NCBI GenBank assembly: GCA_024403415.1
Contig: JAKSRY010000002.1
Location: 62,001 to 126,000, forward strand
Reading direction: 5' to 3'
From: Lachnospiraceae bacterium
GTDB taxonomy: Bacteria; Bacillota; Clostridia; Lachnospirales; Lachnospiraceae
Length of the DNA stretch: 64,000 nt
The notes under the pieces are model-generated. The model saw only the letters and a list, made by a program, of their open reading frames with translations. It ran no database searches and was not told where the DNA came from. This document shows, in pieces, positions 1 to 10,009 of the stretch (positions are counted from its first letter, which is position 1; each line of letters begins with the position of its first letter). Position numbers and translations under genes: made by a program.

Positions 1-2240
1 GAGAACCAAAAGACGGAGATTATGTTGCAATTCTCGACTGGGTTAGTACTAAAGCAGAAACCTATCGAGGAGAAGTAAGCTCAGTTTTATGGGGATTTCT
101 GTTTGGATTCCTGCTTTCGGCATTCATTCTAAATACAAGAAAGCTAAATTCTGTTTTCATTGAAGAAACAGTAGAAAAGTCCGGAAATATCGGTCTTCCC
201 AATATGACAAAATGTTCTATTTTGGGAACGAACATAGCTGTGACCAATATGGGAAATACAGTCTCTTATTTAACACAGAATCTTGATCTTTTGCGGGGAA
301 AATATATTTGTGTGTCCAATGTACATACGACGGTAATGTCATACAAGGATGCGGAATATCAGAAGGTGCAGAATAATGCAGTTCTTGCTCTGCCGGATGG
401 AAAACCGCTGTCTTATGTCAGCAGAAAAAGAGGATATTTTCAGGCGGACAGAGTTGCAGGTCCCGATCTTATGACGGAAATATTTAAGATTTCGGCTGAA
501 AAGGGATACAGACATTTCTTTTTTGGAAGTACAGAAGATACTTTGGATAAGCTTACAAAGAAACTTGAAGAAAGATATCCCGGGATTAATATTGTCGGAA
601 CATATTCACCTAAATATTATGCAAACGTGAACGATATTCCGAAAGAAGAAAACGAAGAACATATCAGACTGATAAATGATGCAAAGCCTGATTTTATCTG
701 GATTGGTCTTGGGGCTCCAAAACAGGAGTTGTGGATGGCTGCTCATGAAGGCTGTTTTAACGGCATCATGCTTGGCGTAGGGGCAGGATTTGATTTCCAC
801 GCAGGAACTGTCAAAAGAGCACCCAAAATTCTTCAGATGTTATATCTTGAATGGTTCTATCGTCTGTTACAGGATCCCAAGCGTCTCTTTAAGAGATATT
901 TCGATACAAATATGACCTTTATCAGAAAGACTCATATTGAAAATAAGAAACTTAAGAAAAACGAAATTTCTCATGAAAAGAAGAGACTCCTTATATATGC
1001 ACATTATTATGCTCCGGATGTCGCATCCACCGGTCAGATTCTGACAGAGCTTGCAGAGGGAATCGAAGATAAATTTGATGTAACGGTAGTTGCTGCTGTT
1101 CCGTCATATAGTGGAAAAATAGACGATTATTATAAAGAACACAGATTTTATCAGCAGAGCCTTAGAGGCGTCCGAGTTCTCAGAGTCAGAGTTCCTGAAT
1201 TTACCAAAGCCAATAAACTCAGCCGTGTAAGAAATATCGCCCAGTATTATTTCAGAGCACGTAAAGTGACTAAGAAGGTTGGCGGACAGGATTATATTCT
1301 TTCAATTAGTCAGCCACCAATTCTGGGCGGAATGCTTGGAAGATATGGTAAGAGAATTAAGAAAGCCAAGTTCATTTACAATATTCAGGATTTTAATCCC
1401 GAACAGATTGAATCGGTATCTTACAGTAAGAACAAGCCGCTTATTTCAGTGCTTAAATATCTTGACTATAAGAACTGCCGTAAGTCTGATTTGATAATTA
1501 CTGTTGGAAGAGATCTGGGTGAGACGATCGAAAGGCGATTTGCGAAAGAAAAGAAGGTTCCACATTATACAATTATCAATAACTGGATTGATGAAACTGC
1601 GATATATCCACTTGAAGAAAGAAATGAGGAAGTCGTTTCATTTAAGAAAAAAAACGGCCTTGAAAATAAGTTTATCTTTATGTATTCAGGTAATCTCGGA
1701 TTATACTATGATCTGGAAAATATGCTTAAGGTAATTGAAAAGATTCCGGAGAAGAAGTCTGCAGATGGGCGCGAGGTGGCATATGTTTTTATAGGAAACG
1801 GAACGCTTAAGTCAAAACTCGAAGAATATGTAAAATCTCATAATATGGATAATGTCATATTTTTGCCATATCAGGATAAAGAGAAACTGGTGTACAGCCT
1901 GAATGCCGCAGATGTCCACATTTGTGTAAATGCAAAAGGAATTAAAGGTGTAAGTTGCCCAAGTAAGTATTATGGAATAGCGGCAGTCGGCAAACCGGTG
2001 CTTGCATCTCTTGAAGAAGGAACGGAAATCAGATGCCTTATTGAGGAGACAGAAAGCGGACTTATTTCAGAACCGGAAGACTATGCTTCATTCGAAAAGA
2101 ATACAAGAGCATTTATTGCTCTTGACCATGATGCGCTAAGGGTGATGGGACAAAGGGGACACGATAAGTTAATTACGGAACTTAAGAAAGATATTTCTAT
2201 TCAGAAATATACGGAAGCAATATTGGGAATCGAGGATTAA
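1..2240 (+). CDS. GT26-GT4 double glycosyltransferase fusion with an N-terminal membrane segment, open at left edge
   Basis: Counting from the internal ATG at 204, residues 1 to about 240 form a WecG/TagA/CpsF (GT26) transferase, shown by LPDGKPLS, WIGLGAPKQE, GVGAGFDFHAG and the LEW/RL/PKRL/RY tail. Residues about 265-678 form a GT4-type transferase starting YAHYYAPDVAS. GT26 enzymes transfer a sugar to a lipid-linked acceptor; GT4 enzymes are retaining nucleotide-sugar transferases. The frame has no stop from base 3 to 204, and those bases encode about 67 protein-like residues with one membrane segment (SSVLWGFLFGFLLSAFIL) and a basic tail, resembling the cytoplasmic end of a Wzz-like chain-length regulator. 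No ribosome site precedes the ATG at 204. The gene therefore probably extends beyond the window as a three-part fusion. The two transferase domains are well supported; the identity of the upstream part is inference. Confidence 0.85.
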   Translation, partial: EPKDGDYVAILDWVSTKAETYRGEVSSVLWGFLFGFLLSAFILNTRKLNSVFIEETVEKSGNIGLPNMTKCSILGTNIAVTNMGNTVSYLTQNLDLLRGKYICVSNVHTTVMSYKDAEYQKVQNNAVLALPDGKPLSYVSRKRGYFQADRVAGPDLMTEIFKISAEKGYRHFFFGSTEDTLDKLTKKLEERYPGINIVGTYSPKYYANVNDIPKEENEEHIRLINDAKPDFIWIGLGAPKQELWMAAHEGCFNGIMLGVGAGFDFHAGTVKRAPKILQMLYLEWFYRLLQDPKRLFKRYFDTNMTFIRKTHIENKKLKKNEISHEKKRLLIYAHYYAPDVASTGQILTELAEGIEDKFDVTVVAAVPSYSGKIDDYYKEHRFYQQSLRGVRVLRVRVPEFTKANKLSRVRNIAQYYFRARKVTKKVGGQDYILSISQPPILGGMLGRYGKRIKKAKFIYNIQDFNPEQIESVSYSKNKPLISVLKYLDYKNCRKSDLIITVGRDLGETIERRFAKEKKVPHYTIINNWIDETAIYPLEERNEEVVSFKKKNGLENKFIFMYSGNLGLYYDLENMLKVIEKIPEKKSADGREVAYVFIGNGTLKSKLEEYVKSHNMDNVIFLPYQDKEKLVYSLNAADVHICVNAKGIKGVSCPSKYYGIAAVGKPVLASLEEGTEIRCLIEETESGLISEPEDYASFEKNTRAFIALDHDALRVMGQRGHDKLITELKKDISIQKYTEAILGIED

Positions 2241-2244
2241 TTAA

Positions 2245-3240
2245 ATGAATAATCAGCCATTAGTATCAATTATTATTCCAAATTACAATCAGGAAAAGTA
2301 TATAGAAGAAACAATGGAAACTGTTCTTGCTCAGACCTATAAGAACATTGAGGTTTTGGTAACAGATGATGGTTCCACAGATAATTCGCTTAATCTTCTT
2401 AATAAAATTGCAGCAGGGGATAGCAGGGTTACTGTTCTTACGCAGGAAAATATGAATGCTTCTGTTGCAAGAAATAAAGCAATTGCTCATGCAAAGGGTG
2501 AATTTTTCTTATTCATGGATTCAGATGACACTATGTATCCTGATGCAATTGAAGTGCTTGTTGAGGCACAGCAGGAGTTCAATGCAGATCTTGTAATCGG
2601 AAATATGGACGAATTTATTAATGATCATGAGATGACAGCAGTAGATGAGTTCTTTAAGGAACGTGGAGTAGGTGAAGATTTTAGGGATTTTTTGGATATT
2701 CTTCCGGCAGTTCCGAATAAATTGTACAAGGCTTCTATAGTAAGAGAAAAGCATGTGAATTTTGGAAATGTAAGAATAGGTCAGGATACTAATTTCTTTC
2801 TTAAATATTTATGCTGCTGTAAAAGAATAGCTTACATCCCTAATATTATTTTTAGCTGGAGACTTATACCGACAAGCGTAACACACGCCATGGATTTTCA
2901 TATTTTTGATATTACCAATTCCTTTGCCAATACTAAGAAATTTTATATCAAAAATGGTATGGAAAAGGAGTATATGGATTACATACGCCTGTTTGAATAC
3001 CGTACGTATTACAGCCAGATGGATAAGCAGCGTAAGTTTAAGACAAGGCAGGAGCGACTCCTTGTTGCAAACTATTTTGATTATCATTTAAAGCAGTTGG
3101 GTGATGTAAGAACCTGCCCACAGTATGAGAAATATAAGTCAGTAATTAAGAAGTGTAAAATGAAACAGAGAATGAAGTGGCTGTATACAACCAAACTGTT
3201 TGCAGCATTTTATAACTATAAAAACAGGAATATTATTTAG
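2245..3240 (+). CDS. GT2 family glycosyltransferase
   Basis: A 331-residue inverting GT-A transferase, cytoplasmic and membrane-associated by family habit. The N-terminal nucleotide-sugar domain begins VSIIIPNYNQEKYIEETM, followed by DDGSTDNS and the metal-binding DSDD (FLFMDSDDTMYPDA). The C-terminal region is variable and ends in basic residues typical of acceptor-side or membrane contact. It starts four bases after the stop of the GT26-GT4 fusion, so the two are probably translated together. Donor and acceptor sugars cannot be read from the sequence. Confidence 0.9.
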   Translation: MNNQPLVSIIIPNYNQEKYIEETMETVLAQTYKNIEVLVTDDGSTDNSLNLLNKIAAGDSRVTVLTQENMNASVARNKAIAHAKGEFFLFMDSDDTMYPDAIEVLVEAQQEFNADLVIGNMDEFINDHEMTAVDEFFKERGVGEDFRDFLDILPAVPNKLYKASIVREKHVNFGNVRIGQDTNFFLKYLCCCKRIAYIPNIIFSWRLIPTSVTHAMDFHIFDITNSFANTKKFYIKNGMEKEYMDYIRLFEYRTYYSQMDKQRKFKTRQERLLVANYFDYHLKQLGDVRTCPQYEKYKSVIKKCKMKQRMKWLYTTKLFAAFYNYKNRNII

Positions 3241-3255
3241 TAGAAGGTTTGTTAA

Positions 3256-4776
3256 TTGAGAGTTAAAAGTACCCTTTACAACAGCATAGTCGCAGTTCTT
3301 TCATATATTGCCCTTGCAGTACTGGGTATTGTATTAAGAAAGTTTTTCCTACAGTATCTTCCAACGGAGTATCTGGGATATGAAGGCCTGTTCAGCAATA
3401 TTTTTGCCATACTGAGTGTTGCGGACCTTGGAATTAACGGAATTATTCTTTACAGAATGTATCCTGCAATTAACAGAAACGATGAGCAGGAACTGCAGAA
3501 ACTGATGTCTGTCTATAAGTTTTTGTACAGGATAGTAGGAACAGGTGTTGCTGTTATAGGTGTTGCCATAATTCCGCTGCTTAAGGTCATCATACCTGAT
3601 AATCAGTTAAACTGGTCATACGTATACCTTGTATATCTGCTGCAGCTCATAATATCGCTGTGTTCATATTTCCTTGCATATAAGCGTGTAATGTTTATTG
3701 CAACCATGCAGGAAGCGGTAGCTACAAAGATAGAAACCTCTGCAACCTTTATATCTACAGTTATTAAAATTGCAGTCATTTTGATTACGAGAAATTACAT
3801 TCTCTATATTGTCATCGGAGTGTTAAACAATATTGCGATGAATGCGGTTATTGCATATCGTGCAAATGTGAAATACCCATATATAAAGAAGAGTATAAAG
3901 GTAACTAAAGGCGATATAAGCAGCCTTGGGCTTGGACATGACCTTAAGAATAATCTGTTCCAGAAATTGAGTATTGCCATTTACGGAGGAACGGACAGCA
4001 TTTTGATTTCAATGCTGCTTGGTATTAATTATGTGGGACTGCTTTCAAATTACATACTTATTTCCGGATACGTAAGTAATTTTTTGACAAAGCTGCTTAA
4101 CCCTTTCCAGGTAGCAATAGGTAATTTCGTGCATGACGAAAAGGCCGAAAAGAAAGAAGCCATGTTTAACATGTTTGACAGACTGGGCTTCTTTATGGCT
4201 GTTTTTGTTTCAACATGTTTCTTTGCACTTTTTGAGCCTTTTATCGGGATTATATATGGTGAAAAATATTTGCTTGGAACTATGTATGTACTTATGTTTG
4301 CAATTAATCAGTACATTACCTATAATCACAAATTCCTTTATTTTTACAGATCGGCTTTTGGTAAATTCGAAGTTGATAAATGGTATGCGTTCATAGCAGC
4401 CGTACTTAATATTGTTGCATCGGTTATTCTTGCAAAATATATGGGTATTGCCGGTATTATGCTTGGAACTGTTATTGGGCATATCGGATTCTGGATTGGA
4501 AGGGCAAAGGTTGTTTTTGAAGAATACCTTCCCGGACTTGCGCCTAGATATATTTTCAGGCAGCTGATGAATATCGTCATCTGGGGAATTGAGTTTGGCG
4601 GAACCTTCTATATATGTTCATTCCTTCCGAACGGATGGCTGTGGATAGCGATAAGAGTATTGATATGTCTTATTGTACCGAATCTTCTTAATGTGATTAT
4701 TTTTATGAGAACAAATGATATGAAGATGATTCTTGAGTATGTTAAAAAGAGTAAATCTGCCATTAAAGAAAAATAA
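3256..4776 (+). CDS. Wzx-type polysaccharide flippase (first of two)
   Basis: A 506-residue polytopic membrane protein of the MATE-like polysaccharide transporter (Wzx/RfbX) group, expected to flip undecaprenyl-diphosphate-linked repeat units outward. The N-terminus (STLYNSIVAVLSYIALAVLGIVLRKFFLQ) followed by LGYEGLFSNIFAILSVADLGI is typical, and about a dozen hydrophobic segments run to the end. The start is TTG at 3256, with AGAAGG eight bases upstream; no in-frame ATG lies nearby. It is similar in length and layout to the flippase at 47774, but the sequences are clearly different, suggesting that two assembly routes share the locus. Confidence 0.88.
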   Translation: MRVKSTLYNSIVAVLSYIALAVLGIVLRKFFLQYLPTEYLGYEGLFSNIFAILSVADLGINGIILYRMYPAINRNDEQELQKLMSVYKFLYRIVGTGVAVIGVAIIPLLKVIIPDNQLNWSYVYLVYLLQLIISLCSYFLAYKRVMFIATMQEAVATKIETSATFISTVIKIAVILITRNYILYIVIGVLNNIAMNAVIAYRANVKYPYIKKSIKVTKGDISSLGLGHDLKNNLFQKLSIAIYGGTDSILISMLLGINYVGLLSNYILISGYVSNFLTKLLNPFQVAIGNFVHDEKAEKKEAMFNMFDRLGFFMAVFVSTCFFALFEPFIGIIYGEKYLLGTMYVLMFAINQYITYNHKFLYFYRSAFGKFEVDKWYAFIAAVLNIVASVILAKYMGIAGIMLGTVIGHIGFWIGRAKVVFEEYLPGLAPRYIFRQLMNIVIWGIEFGGTFYICSFLPNGWLWIAIRVLICLIVPNLLNVIIFMRTNDMKMILEYVKKSKSAIKEK

Positions 4777-4823
4777 AAACTGATTATATGAAATTACACT
4801 GTTAAGTAAAAGTAGGAGCGAAA

Positions 4824-6200
4824 ATGTTAATTAATTCGGTAGAATTTTTAGTTTTCTTTCCAATTGTATTACTGTTTCTTCTAATCATGCCAAAGAGCTG
4901 GAGAATCATTTGGATGCTGGCAGCAGGATACTTCTTCTTCATGAGTTGGAGCCCTGCCAATGTCGGATTCCTTGTATTTACCACGCTGACGACATATTTT
5001 GCGGCAAGGTATCTTGAAAAGAAGCAATCAAAGCCGATAGTTGCTGTTACAGTTATAGTTAATATCATAATTATTCTTCTCGGAAAGTATTTTAATCTTA
5101 TTCCGGTACCTGTAGGTGTGTCTTTTTACACATTGCAGGCATTGGGTTATGTTATCGATATATATCGTAAAAAGACAGCACCGGAGAAGAACCTTCTAAA
5201 ATATGCCTTATTTGTCTCATTTTTCCCGATTATCCAGTCCGGACCTATAGAACGTTCAACAGGATTACTTAAGCAGATACAGAAATATGATGAGATACAG
5301 CTTGGTGATCTTGAAAGAATCAGGGGCGGTCTTCTTCTGATAGTATGGGGGCTGTTCCAGAAGATGGTTATTGCCGACAGAGCAGCAATTCTGGTGAATA
5401 AAGTGTACGGAGATTATTCAGCATATGGTGCTTTTGAAATCATAATTGCATCGCTGATGTTTTCTGTTGAAATCTATTGCGATTTTGGTGGATATTCAAA
5501 CATTGCCATTGGTATTGCCAGGATAATGGGCTTTGATGTAATGCAAAACTTCAGACAGCCTTACCTTGCAACTTCAATTAAGGACTTCTGGAGAAGATGG
5601 CATATATCTCTTACAAGCTGGCTTACGGATTATGTATATATTTCCCTTGGCGGAAACCGTAAAGGTCAGGCTAAAAAGTATATTTTTATAATAATAGTAT
5701 TTGCTGTGAGTGGAATCTGGCATGGAAGGGCATTTAGCTTTATTGTCTGGGGATTGCTTCACGCAATTTATCAAATCGTTGGAGATCTTAAAACCAAAAT
5801 ATTTAAGAGGACGGCAGACTTGAAGCCGACCGGTATTGTAAAGATAGTTAAAATTGTAGTTACCTTTATGCTTGTCAATTTTGCATGGATGTTCTTTGCA
5901 GCCTCAGGGCTGAATGCGGCAATCGATACGATAAAGCAGATATTTAAGGTGACAAGAACCTCTTCCATATTTGAACTTGGACTTGAGAAGGGTGACTGGA
6001 TTGTACTCATCCTGGCATTTGTTATTGTTTTAATCGTAGATATTTTGCATGAAAAGAATATTTCCATAAAGGCCCTGCTTGATAAAAATATATTTGTACT
6101 AAGATGGATTGTTTATGCGGCGGCATTACTTGTGATTATCATATTTGGTATCTATGGGGTTGAATACGATACGGCTACATTTATGTATGCGCAGTTTTGA
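4824..6200 (+). CDS. MBOAT family O-acyltransferase (first of three)
   Basis: A 458-residue membrane-bound O-acyltransferase of the AlgI/DltB type. It has many hydrophobic segments, the DFWRRWHISLTSWLTDYVYI block and the catalytic-histidine motif GIWHG (about residue 300). Known relatives pass an acyl group, usually acetyl, through the membrane to a partner protein that modifies an extracytoplasmic glycan or teichoic acid. The following gene at 6220 encodes the expected SGNH-like partner. AGGAG precedes the ATG. Which glycan and acyl group are involved cannot be read from the sequence. Confidence 0.9.
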   Translation: MLINSVEFLVFFPIVLLFLLIMPKSWRIIWMLAAGYFFFMSWSPANVGFLVFTTLTTYFAARYLEKKQSKPIVAVTVIVNIIIILLGKYFNLIPVPVGVSFYTLQALGYVIDIYRKKTAPEKNLLKYALFVSFFPIIQSGPIERSTGLLKQIQKYDEIQLGDLERIRGGLLLIVWGLFQKMVIADRAAILVNKVYGDYSAYGAFEIIIASLMFSVEIYCDFGGYSNIAIGIARIMGFDVMQNFRQPYLATSIKDFWRRWHISLTSWLTDYVYISLGGNRKGQAKKYIFIIIVFAVSGIWHGRAFSFIVWGLLHAIYQIVGDLKTKIFKRTADLKPTGIVKIVKIVVTFMLVNFAWMFFAASGLNAAIDTIKQIFKVTRTSSIFELGLEKGDWIVLILAFVIVLIVDILHEKNISIKALLDKNIFVLRWIVYAAALLVIIIFGIYGVEYDTATFMYAQF

Positions 6201-6219
6201 TGATTAAGATATAGGACAT

Positions 6220-7218
6220 ATGAAAAAAGGACTGAAAATTACAATTTCATTAGTATGTATCCTGACGCTGCTTATTCTTGGGCTTAAGGGGTTGAGATAT
6301 CTTGTAACAGATGATACGAGGTCTTTCACACGTTTGATGATGCATGACTTATATACTCAGGAGGAGAATATTGATTATCTCTTTGTGGGTTCGTCTCATT
6401 GTTATCGTTCGGTTATTCCATCAGTTATAGATGAGAAAAAGGGTGGAAACAGCTTCAATTGCGGAAGCTCCGCTCAAAGAATGGATGGGTCTCTCACGTT
6501 AATCAAAGAGGTTTTAATAGAGCATCAGCCTAAAGTAATCGTGCTTGATATTTACTATGACATGATTGATACAGTCAATCACAGTGAAAGGGATCAGCTT
6601 ACAAGTACCTATGCAATAGCTGATTATATGAAATTTTCATGGAACAAGATAAGTTATCTGCTTAATGCAAGTTCGATGGATTATTATACCAATTCATTCA
6701 TTGTTGGAAGACGCAATTGGAAGAAGCTTTATGATTTTGACTATATTAAGAGTCTCCTCGATAAAAAATCATCAGAAGAGTATAAGAATTATGTGTGGAA
6801 GCATGATGAAGATGATGAAGGATACTATTGTGACAGGGGATATGTGGCATTTGATGGAAAGGCAGAGGATGATTGTTCGGAAGAAGATATGGAGCCTATC
6901 AGGATTGCCATAGATTCTTTCACCGAAGAATGGAAGGAAGAGCTTAAAGAAGTTGTTTCAATATGCAGGAAAAACGATATAAAGCTTATAGTTGTAGCCG
7001 CACCATTACCTTCCAAAACTCTTAATCTGATACAGAATTATGATGAATATGTATCATTTATTTCAACAATGTTGAAGGAAATGGATGTAGACTATTACGA
7101 TTTTAATCTTCCTGAATATAAGATTGATGAAATAGGAGATGACTGTTTTAAGGATAGAGATCACTTAAATAGTAAGGGGGCACAAATATATAGTAATTCA
7201 TTGGCTGATTTGTTGTAA
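6220..7218 (+). CDS. SGNH-like extracytoplasmic acyltransfer partner of the first MBOAT
   Basis: A 332-residue protein with one N-terminal membrane anchor (about residues 7-25) and an outward-facing SGNH-like domain. It carries a nucleophile-type block VGSSHCYRS (Ser58/Ser59) and a C-terminal D-x-x-H element (DRDHLNSKG), the expected catalytic pair for this fold. DltD, AlgJ and AlgX-type partners of MBOAT proteins have this layout. It starts 19 bases after the MBOAT gene, so both likely act as one O-acylation module. A hydrolase acting on acylated polysaccharide is an alternative. Confidence 0.72.
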   Translation: MKKGLKITISLVCILTLLILGLKGLRYLVTDDTRSFTRLMMHDLYTQEENIDYLFVGSSHCYRSVIPSVIDEKKGGNSFNCGSSAQRMDGSLTLIKEVLIEHQPKVIVLDIYYDMIDTVNHSERDQLTSTYAIADYMKFSWNKISYLLNASSMDYYTNSFIVGRRNWKKLYDFDYIKSLLDKKSSEEYKNYVWKHDEDDEGYYCDRGYVAFDGKAEDDCSEEDMEPIRIAIDSFTEEWKEELKEVVSICRKNDIKLIVVAAPLPSKTLNLIQNYDEYVSFISTMLKEMDVDYYDFNLPEYKIDEIGDDCFKDRDHLNSKGAQIYSNSLADLL

Positions 7219-7264
7219 TCATTAGCAGGTGCATTTGTATTAGAGATATTTAATGGAGTATTTC

Positions 7265-9037
7265 ATGAAGTTTGGGTTGTCAAAAAAAGAATTAATCATT
7301 AGAGTTATCTTCTTTATAGTAGTAGCAATAATATTTGGTGTTTTTGTCAGACGTTTGTTTCTAGGGATGGATGTTGGAGATGAAGTATTTAACATCTGCA
7401 ATAGTTTTAGGGTTTTACATGGTAACCGTTTGCTAGTAGATGTCTGGGATTTCTATCAGTTTGGAGATTGCTTTTTAGCACCATTTGTCTGGATATATGT
7501 CAAAATTGTCGGTTCTACTGATGGGATTGTTCTTGCATGCAGATTATTTTATTTGTTTATCAATGTATGTGTGGGTGTTTTTGCATACTGGGCACTAAAT
7601 GATTATTTTAAGTCTTTTTATGCAAGAATTTCAGTTAGTCTGGCTATCATTTTTTATGCACCATTTTCGATGTATTATCTTTGGTATGATACTGCAGGTC
7701 AGTTATTCTTTTTGATAGGTGTGTTATTGTTATTAAAGGATATGAAATCGCCAAAGATAAGGTGGAAAATTTTAGCAGGCTTGTTCCATTGTTTTATGGT
7801 TATTGCATATCCATCAGCCATAGTTGTTGGTTTAGTTGAATTGATTATTTTTTTCATATTGAATAAAAAACGTAAAGAGAAATTAGGTACATTTTGGTAT
7901 TTAATGGGTTGGGTGATACCTGTTTTTTTGTTGTTAATATATGGAATAATTCAAAAATTCGATTTTTACTTATTTGATAATCCTATCTCAAATGTTAATC
8001 AGACAAGTGAGACAGCTGTGGTACATTTTAATTTAATAGATATAAATCTTGGAGAGCTATTTAGTAGAGAAGCTACAGGCATAGTCGGAAAAATATGGAA
8101 TTCTATTACAAGTCTCATTAGCATAGGGTCGGTGAAGAATTTGCTCTTGTTAGTGATTTTTTTGATATTATTTGTCATTGTGATTAAATTTTCATGGAAA
8201 AGAAATATTATTTGGATTAGAAAAGTAGTTTATATGATAGCAGGTCTGGCAATGTTCGCACTAGCTCTGTTTTTCAGTGAAGAAGATAATCGAGCAGTTA
8301 TATTTGCATATTTCTTTCTTGCAATTTTATTGGTTGCCGGTCTGGTCGCTGATAAAGACGCTATTAAAAATAATAAACATATTATTGTGATAGCTATAAT
8401 ACCCAGTATAGTGTTTTTCCCAATTATTAGTATGACCGCTACCCATGGTGGGAGCAAGGCCTTTATGGGGTTATGGGTTTTGAGTTTGATGGGCTTGGGA
8501 ATATATGTAGAATCTGGCAAATTCATCTTGGAAAAGATAAAAAATTATTATAGTCCTATTCATCTGTTATGTGTATTGGGTTTAATAGTGTTTTTATTTA
8601 ATAATCAGTTTTTTGAATATGAAGGGACAGCTCAAAATATGAACTACTATGTAGATCATGGTGTATATAAAGGGTTAACGATACCTAATGAATATGCGGT
8701 GTTTATCGATTTTGAAGATGAGATAAAATCAATTATGTCCGATGACGTCGAATCTATAGCTTTGTTTGATGAATGGCCGGCGGCTAAATATTTAGCTATA
8801 AATGGTAAAAAAATACAAATGCCAGAGTCAGGAAGACCATATAAATATGTTGAAGGGATGGATTATGCCAATTTCATGACCTATTGGGAAAGGTTTGGAT
8901 TTCCTGATGCTATTATTATAAAAAACGACCCGGAATGGTATGATATTCAGCAAATAGATAAAACTCCCGGTTGTGATTATCGACAAGTAAAGCAATCTGA
9001 AAAATACATTGTTTTCGAAAATAAGGACGTAAAATGA
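7265..9037 (+). CDS. GT-C-like polytopic membrane glycosyltransferase
   Basis: About 590 residues with roughly ten membrane spans and a soluble C-terminal tail. The first outer loop has an acidic motif (GMDVGDEVFN) followed by the HGNRLLVDVWDFYQFGD region, the arrangement seen in GT-C enzymes that use polyprenyl-phosphate sugars on the outer face. ATG 7265 is preferred because GGAG lies six bases before it; ATG 7253, twelve bases upstream and in frame, is possible. From here the DNA becomes visibly richer in A and T than in the first 7.2 kb. A polymerase role (Wzy) cannot be excluded. Confidence 0.65.
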   Translation: MKFGLSKKELIIRVIFFIVVAIIFGVFVRRLFLGMDVGDEVFNICNSFRVLHGNRLLVDVWDFYQFGDCFLAPFVWIYVKIVGSTDGIVLACRLFYLFINVCVGVFAYWALNDYFKSFYARISVSLAIIFYAPFSMYYLWYDTAGQLFFLIGVLLLLKDMKSPKIRWKILAGLFHCFMVIAYPSAIVVGLVELIIFFILNKKRKEKLGTFWYLMGWVIPVFLLLIYGIIQKFDFYLFDNPISNVNQTSETAVVHFNLIDINLGELFSREATGIVGKIWNSITSLISIGSVKNLLLLVIFLILFVIVIKFSWKRNIIWIRKVVYMIAGLAMFALALFFSEEDNRAVIFAYFFLAILLVAGLVADKDAIKNNKHIIVIAIIPSIVFFPIISMTATHGGSKAFMGLWVLSLMGLGIYVESGKFILEKIKNYYSPIHLLCVLGLIVFLFNNQFFEYEGTAQNMNYYVDHGVYKGLTIPNEYAVFIDFEDEIKSIMSDDVESIALFDEWPAAKYLAINGKKIQMPESGRPYKYVEGMDYANFMTYWERFGFPDAIIIKNDPEWYDIQQIDKTPGCDYRQVKQSEKYIVFENKDVK

Positions 9038-10008
9038 TTTCTGTTGTTATTCCAATATATAATGCTGATCAATATTTAAATAGATGTCTTCAAAGTATCA
9101 AAAATCAAACATACTCTGATTTTGAAGTTATTATGGTAAATGATGGATCTTCAGATAATTCAAAAGAGATTTGCGTAAATTATGCCGATAATGACTCGCG
9201 ATTTATTTATCTTGAACAAATCAATATGGGACCTGATATTGCAAGAAAGACCGGAGTTCAAAAAGCCACAGGTGAATATCTGATGTATGTAGATGCAGAT
9301 GATTACATAAAGTCTTCGATGCTACAGATTCTTATTGAGAAGAGCGAAGAATATAATGCAGATATTGTTTGTTCCAACGTGACCAGATTTGATGACAGGG
9401 GCAAAGAATGGAATTCTGATGATTGGGTTACGGAAATAATAGAGTGTAATGATTTTAGAGACATTTTTAAGGAGTATTTTGTTACAAGACGTATTATTGG
9501 CTGTTATTATGCAAAATTATATAAGACTGAATTATTCAAAGAGTATGGATTTATTAAAGACTCATTGATTGGAGAAGATATATCAGGGGTGATTTATGCT
9601 TTACAAAAAGCGCAAAAGATTATTTTGATTCCAGAGTCATTTTACTTTTATTATTGGAATTTGAGCAGTATTTCTCATACTAAATATAATATGCGCCATA
9701 AAATTTCTTTAGATAACTATATCAGACTCAAAAAAGAAGTTATTGGAATGGATATTATAGAGGAAAAATATGTATGTGGATATTTTGCTGAGTTTGAAAT
9801 GGCTGTTGCTACTGCAATGAGTAGAGCGAGAGCATATGATATTGATACTATAAATGTCTTACGTTCTGATTTGAAAAACTATTGGAAAATGATAAAATCA
9901 AATCCTAAGACTCCATTTTATATGAAAATGTGTATAAGGTGTTTTATTTTTTCACCGAAATTATTTATTTTTTTATATCGAATAGTATATCTAGTTACAG
10001 GGAGATAA
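9034..10008 (+). CDS. GT2 family glycosyltransferase
   Basis: A 324-residue GT-A transferase beginning MISVVIPIYNADQYLNRCL, with NDGSSDNS and the metal site DADD (LMYVDADDYIKSS). The C-terminal half resembles the EpsJ/CpsJ group of capsule transferases and ends in a hydrophobic stretch that may hold it to the membrane. The ATG overlaps the TGA of the preceding membrane protein (ATGA), indicating translational coupling. Donor sugar unknown. Confidence 0.9.
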   Translation: MISVVIPIYNADQYLNRCLQSIKNQTYSDFEVIMVNDGSSDNSKEICVNYADNDSRFIYLEQINMGPDIARKTGVQKATGEYLMYVDADDYIKSSMLQILIEKSEEYNADIVCSNVTRFDDRGKEWNSDDWVTEIIECNDFRDIFKEYFVTRRIIGCYYAKLYKTELFKEYGFIKDSLIGEDISGVIYALQKAQKIILIPESFYFYYWNLSSISHTKYNMRHKISLDNYIRLKKEVIGMDIIEEKYVCGYFAEFEMAVATAMSRARAYDIDTINVLRSDLKNYWKMIKSNPKTPFYMKMCIRCFIFSPKLFIFLYRIVYLVTGR

Positions 10009-10009
10009 A

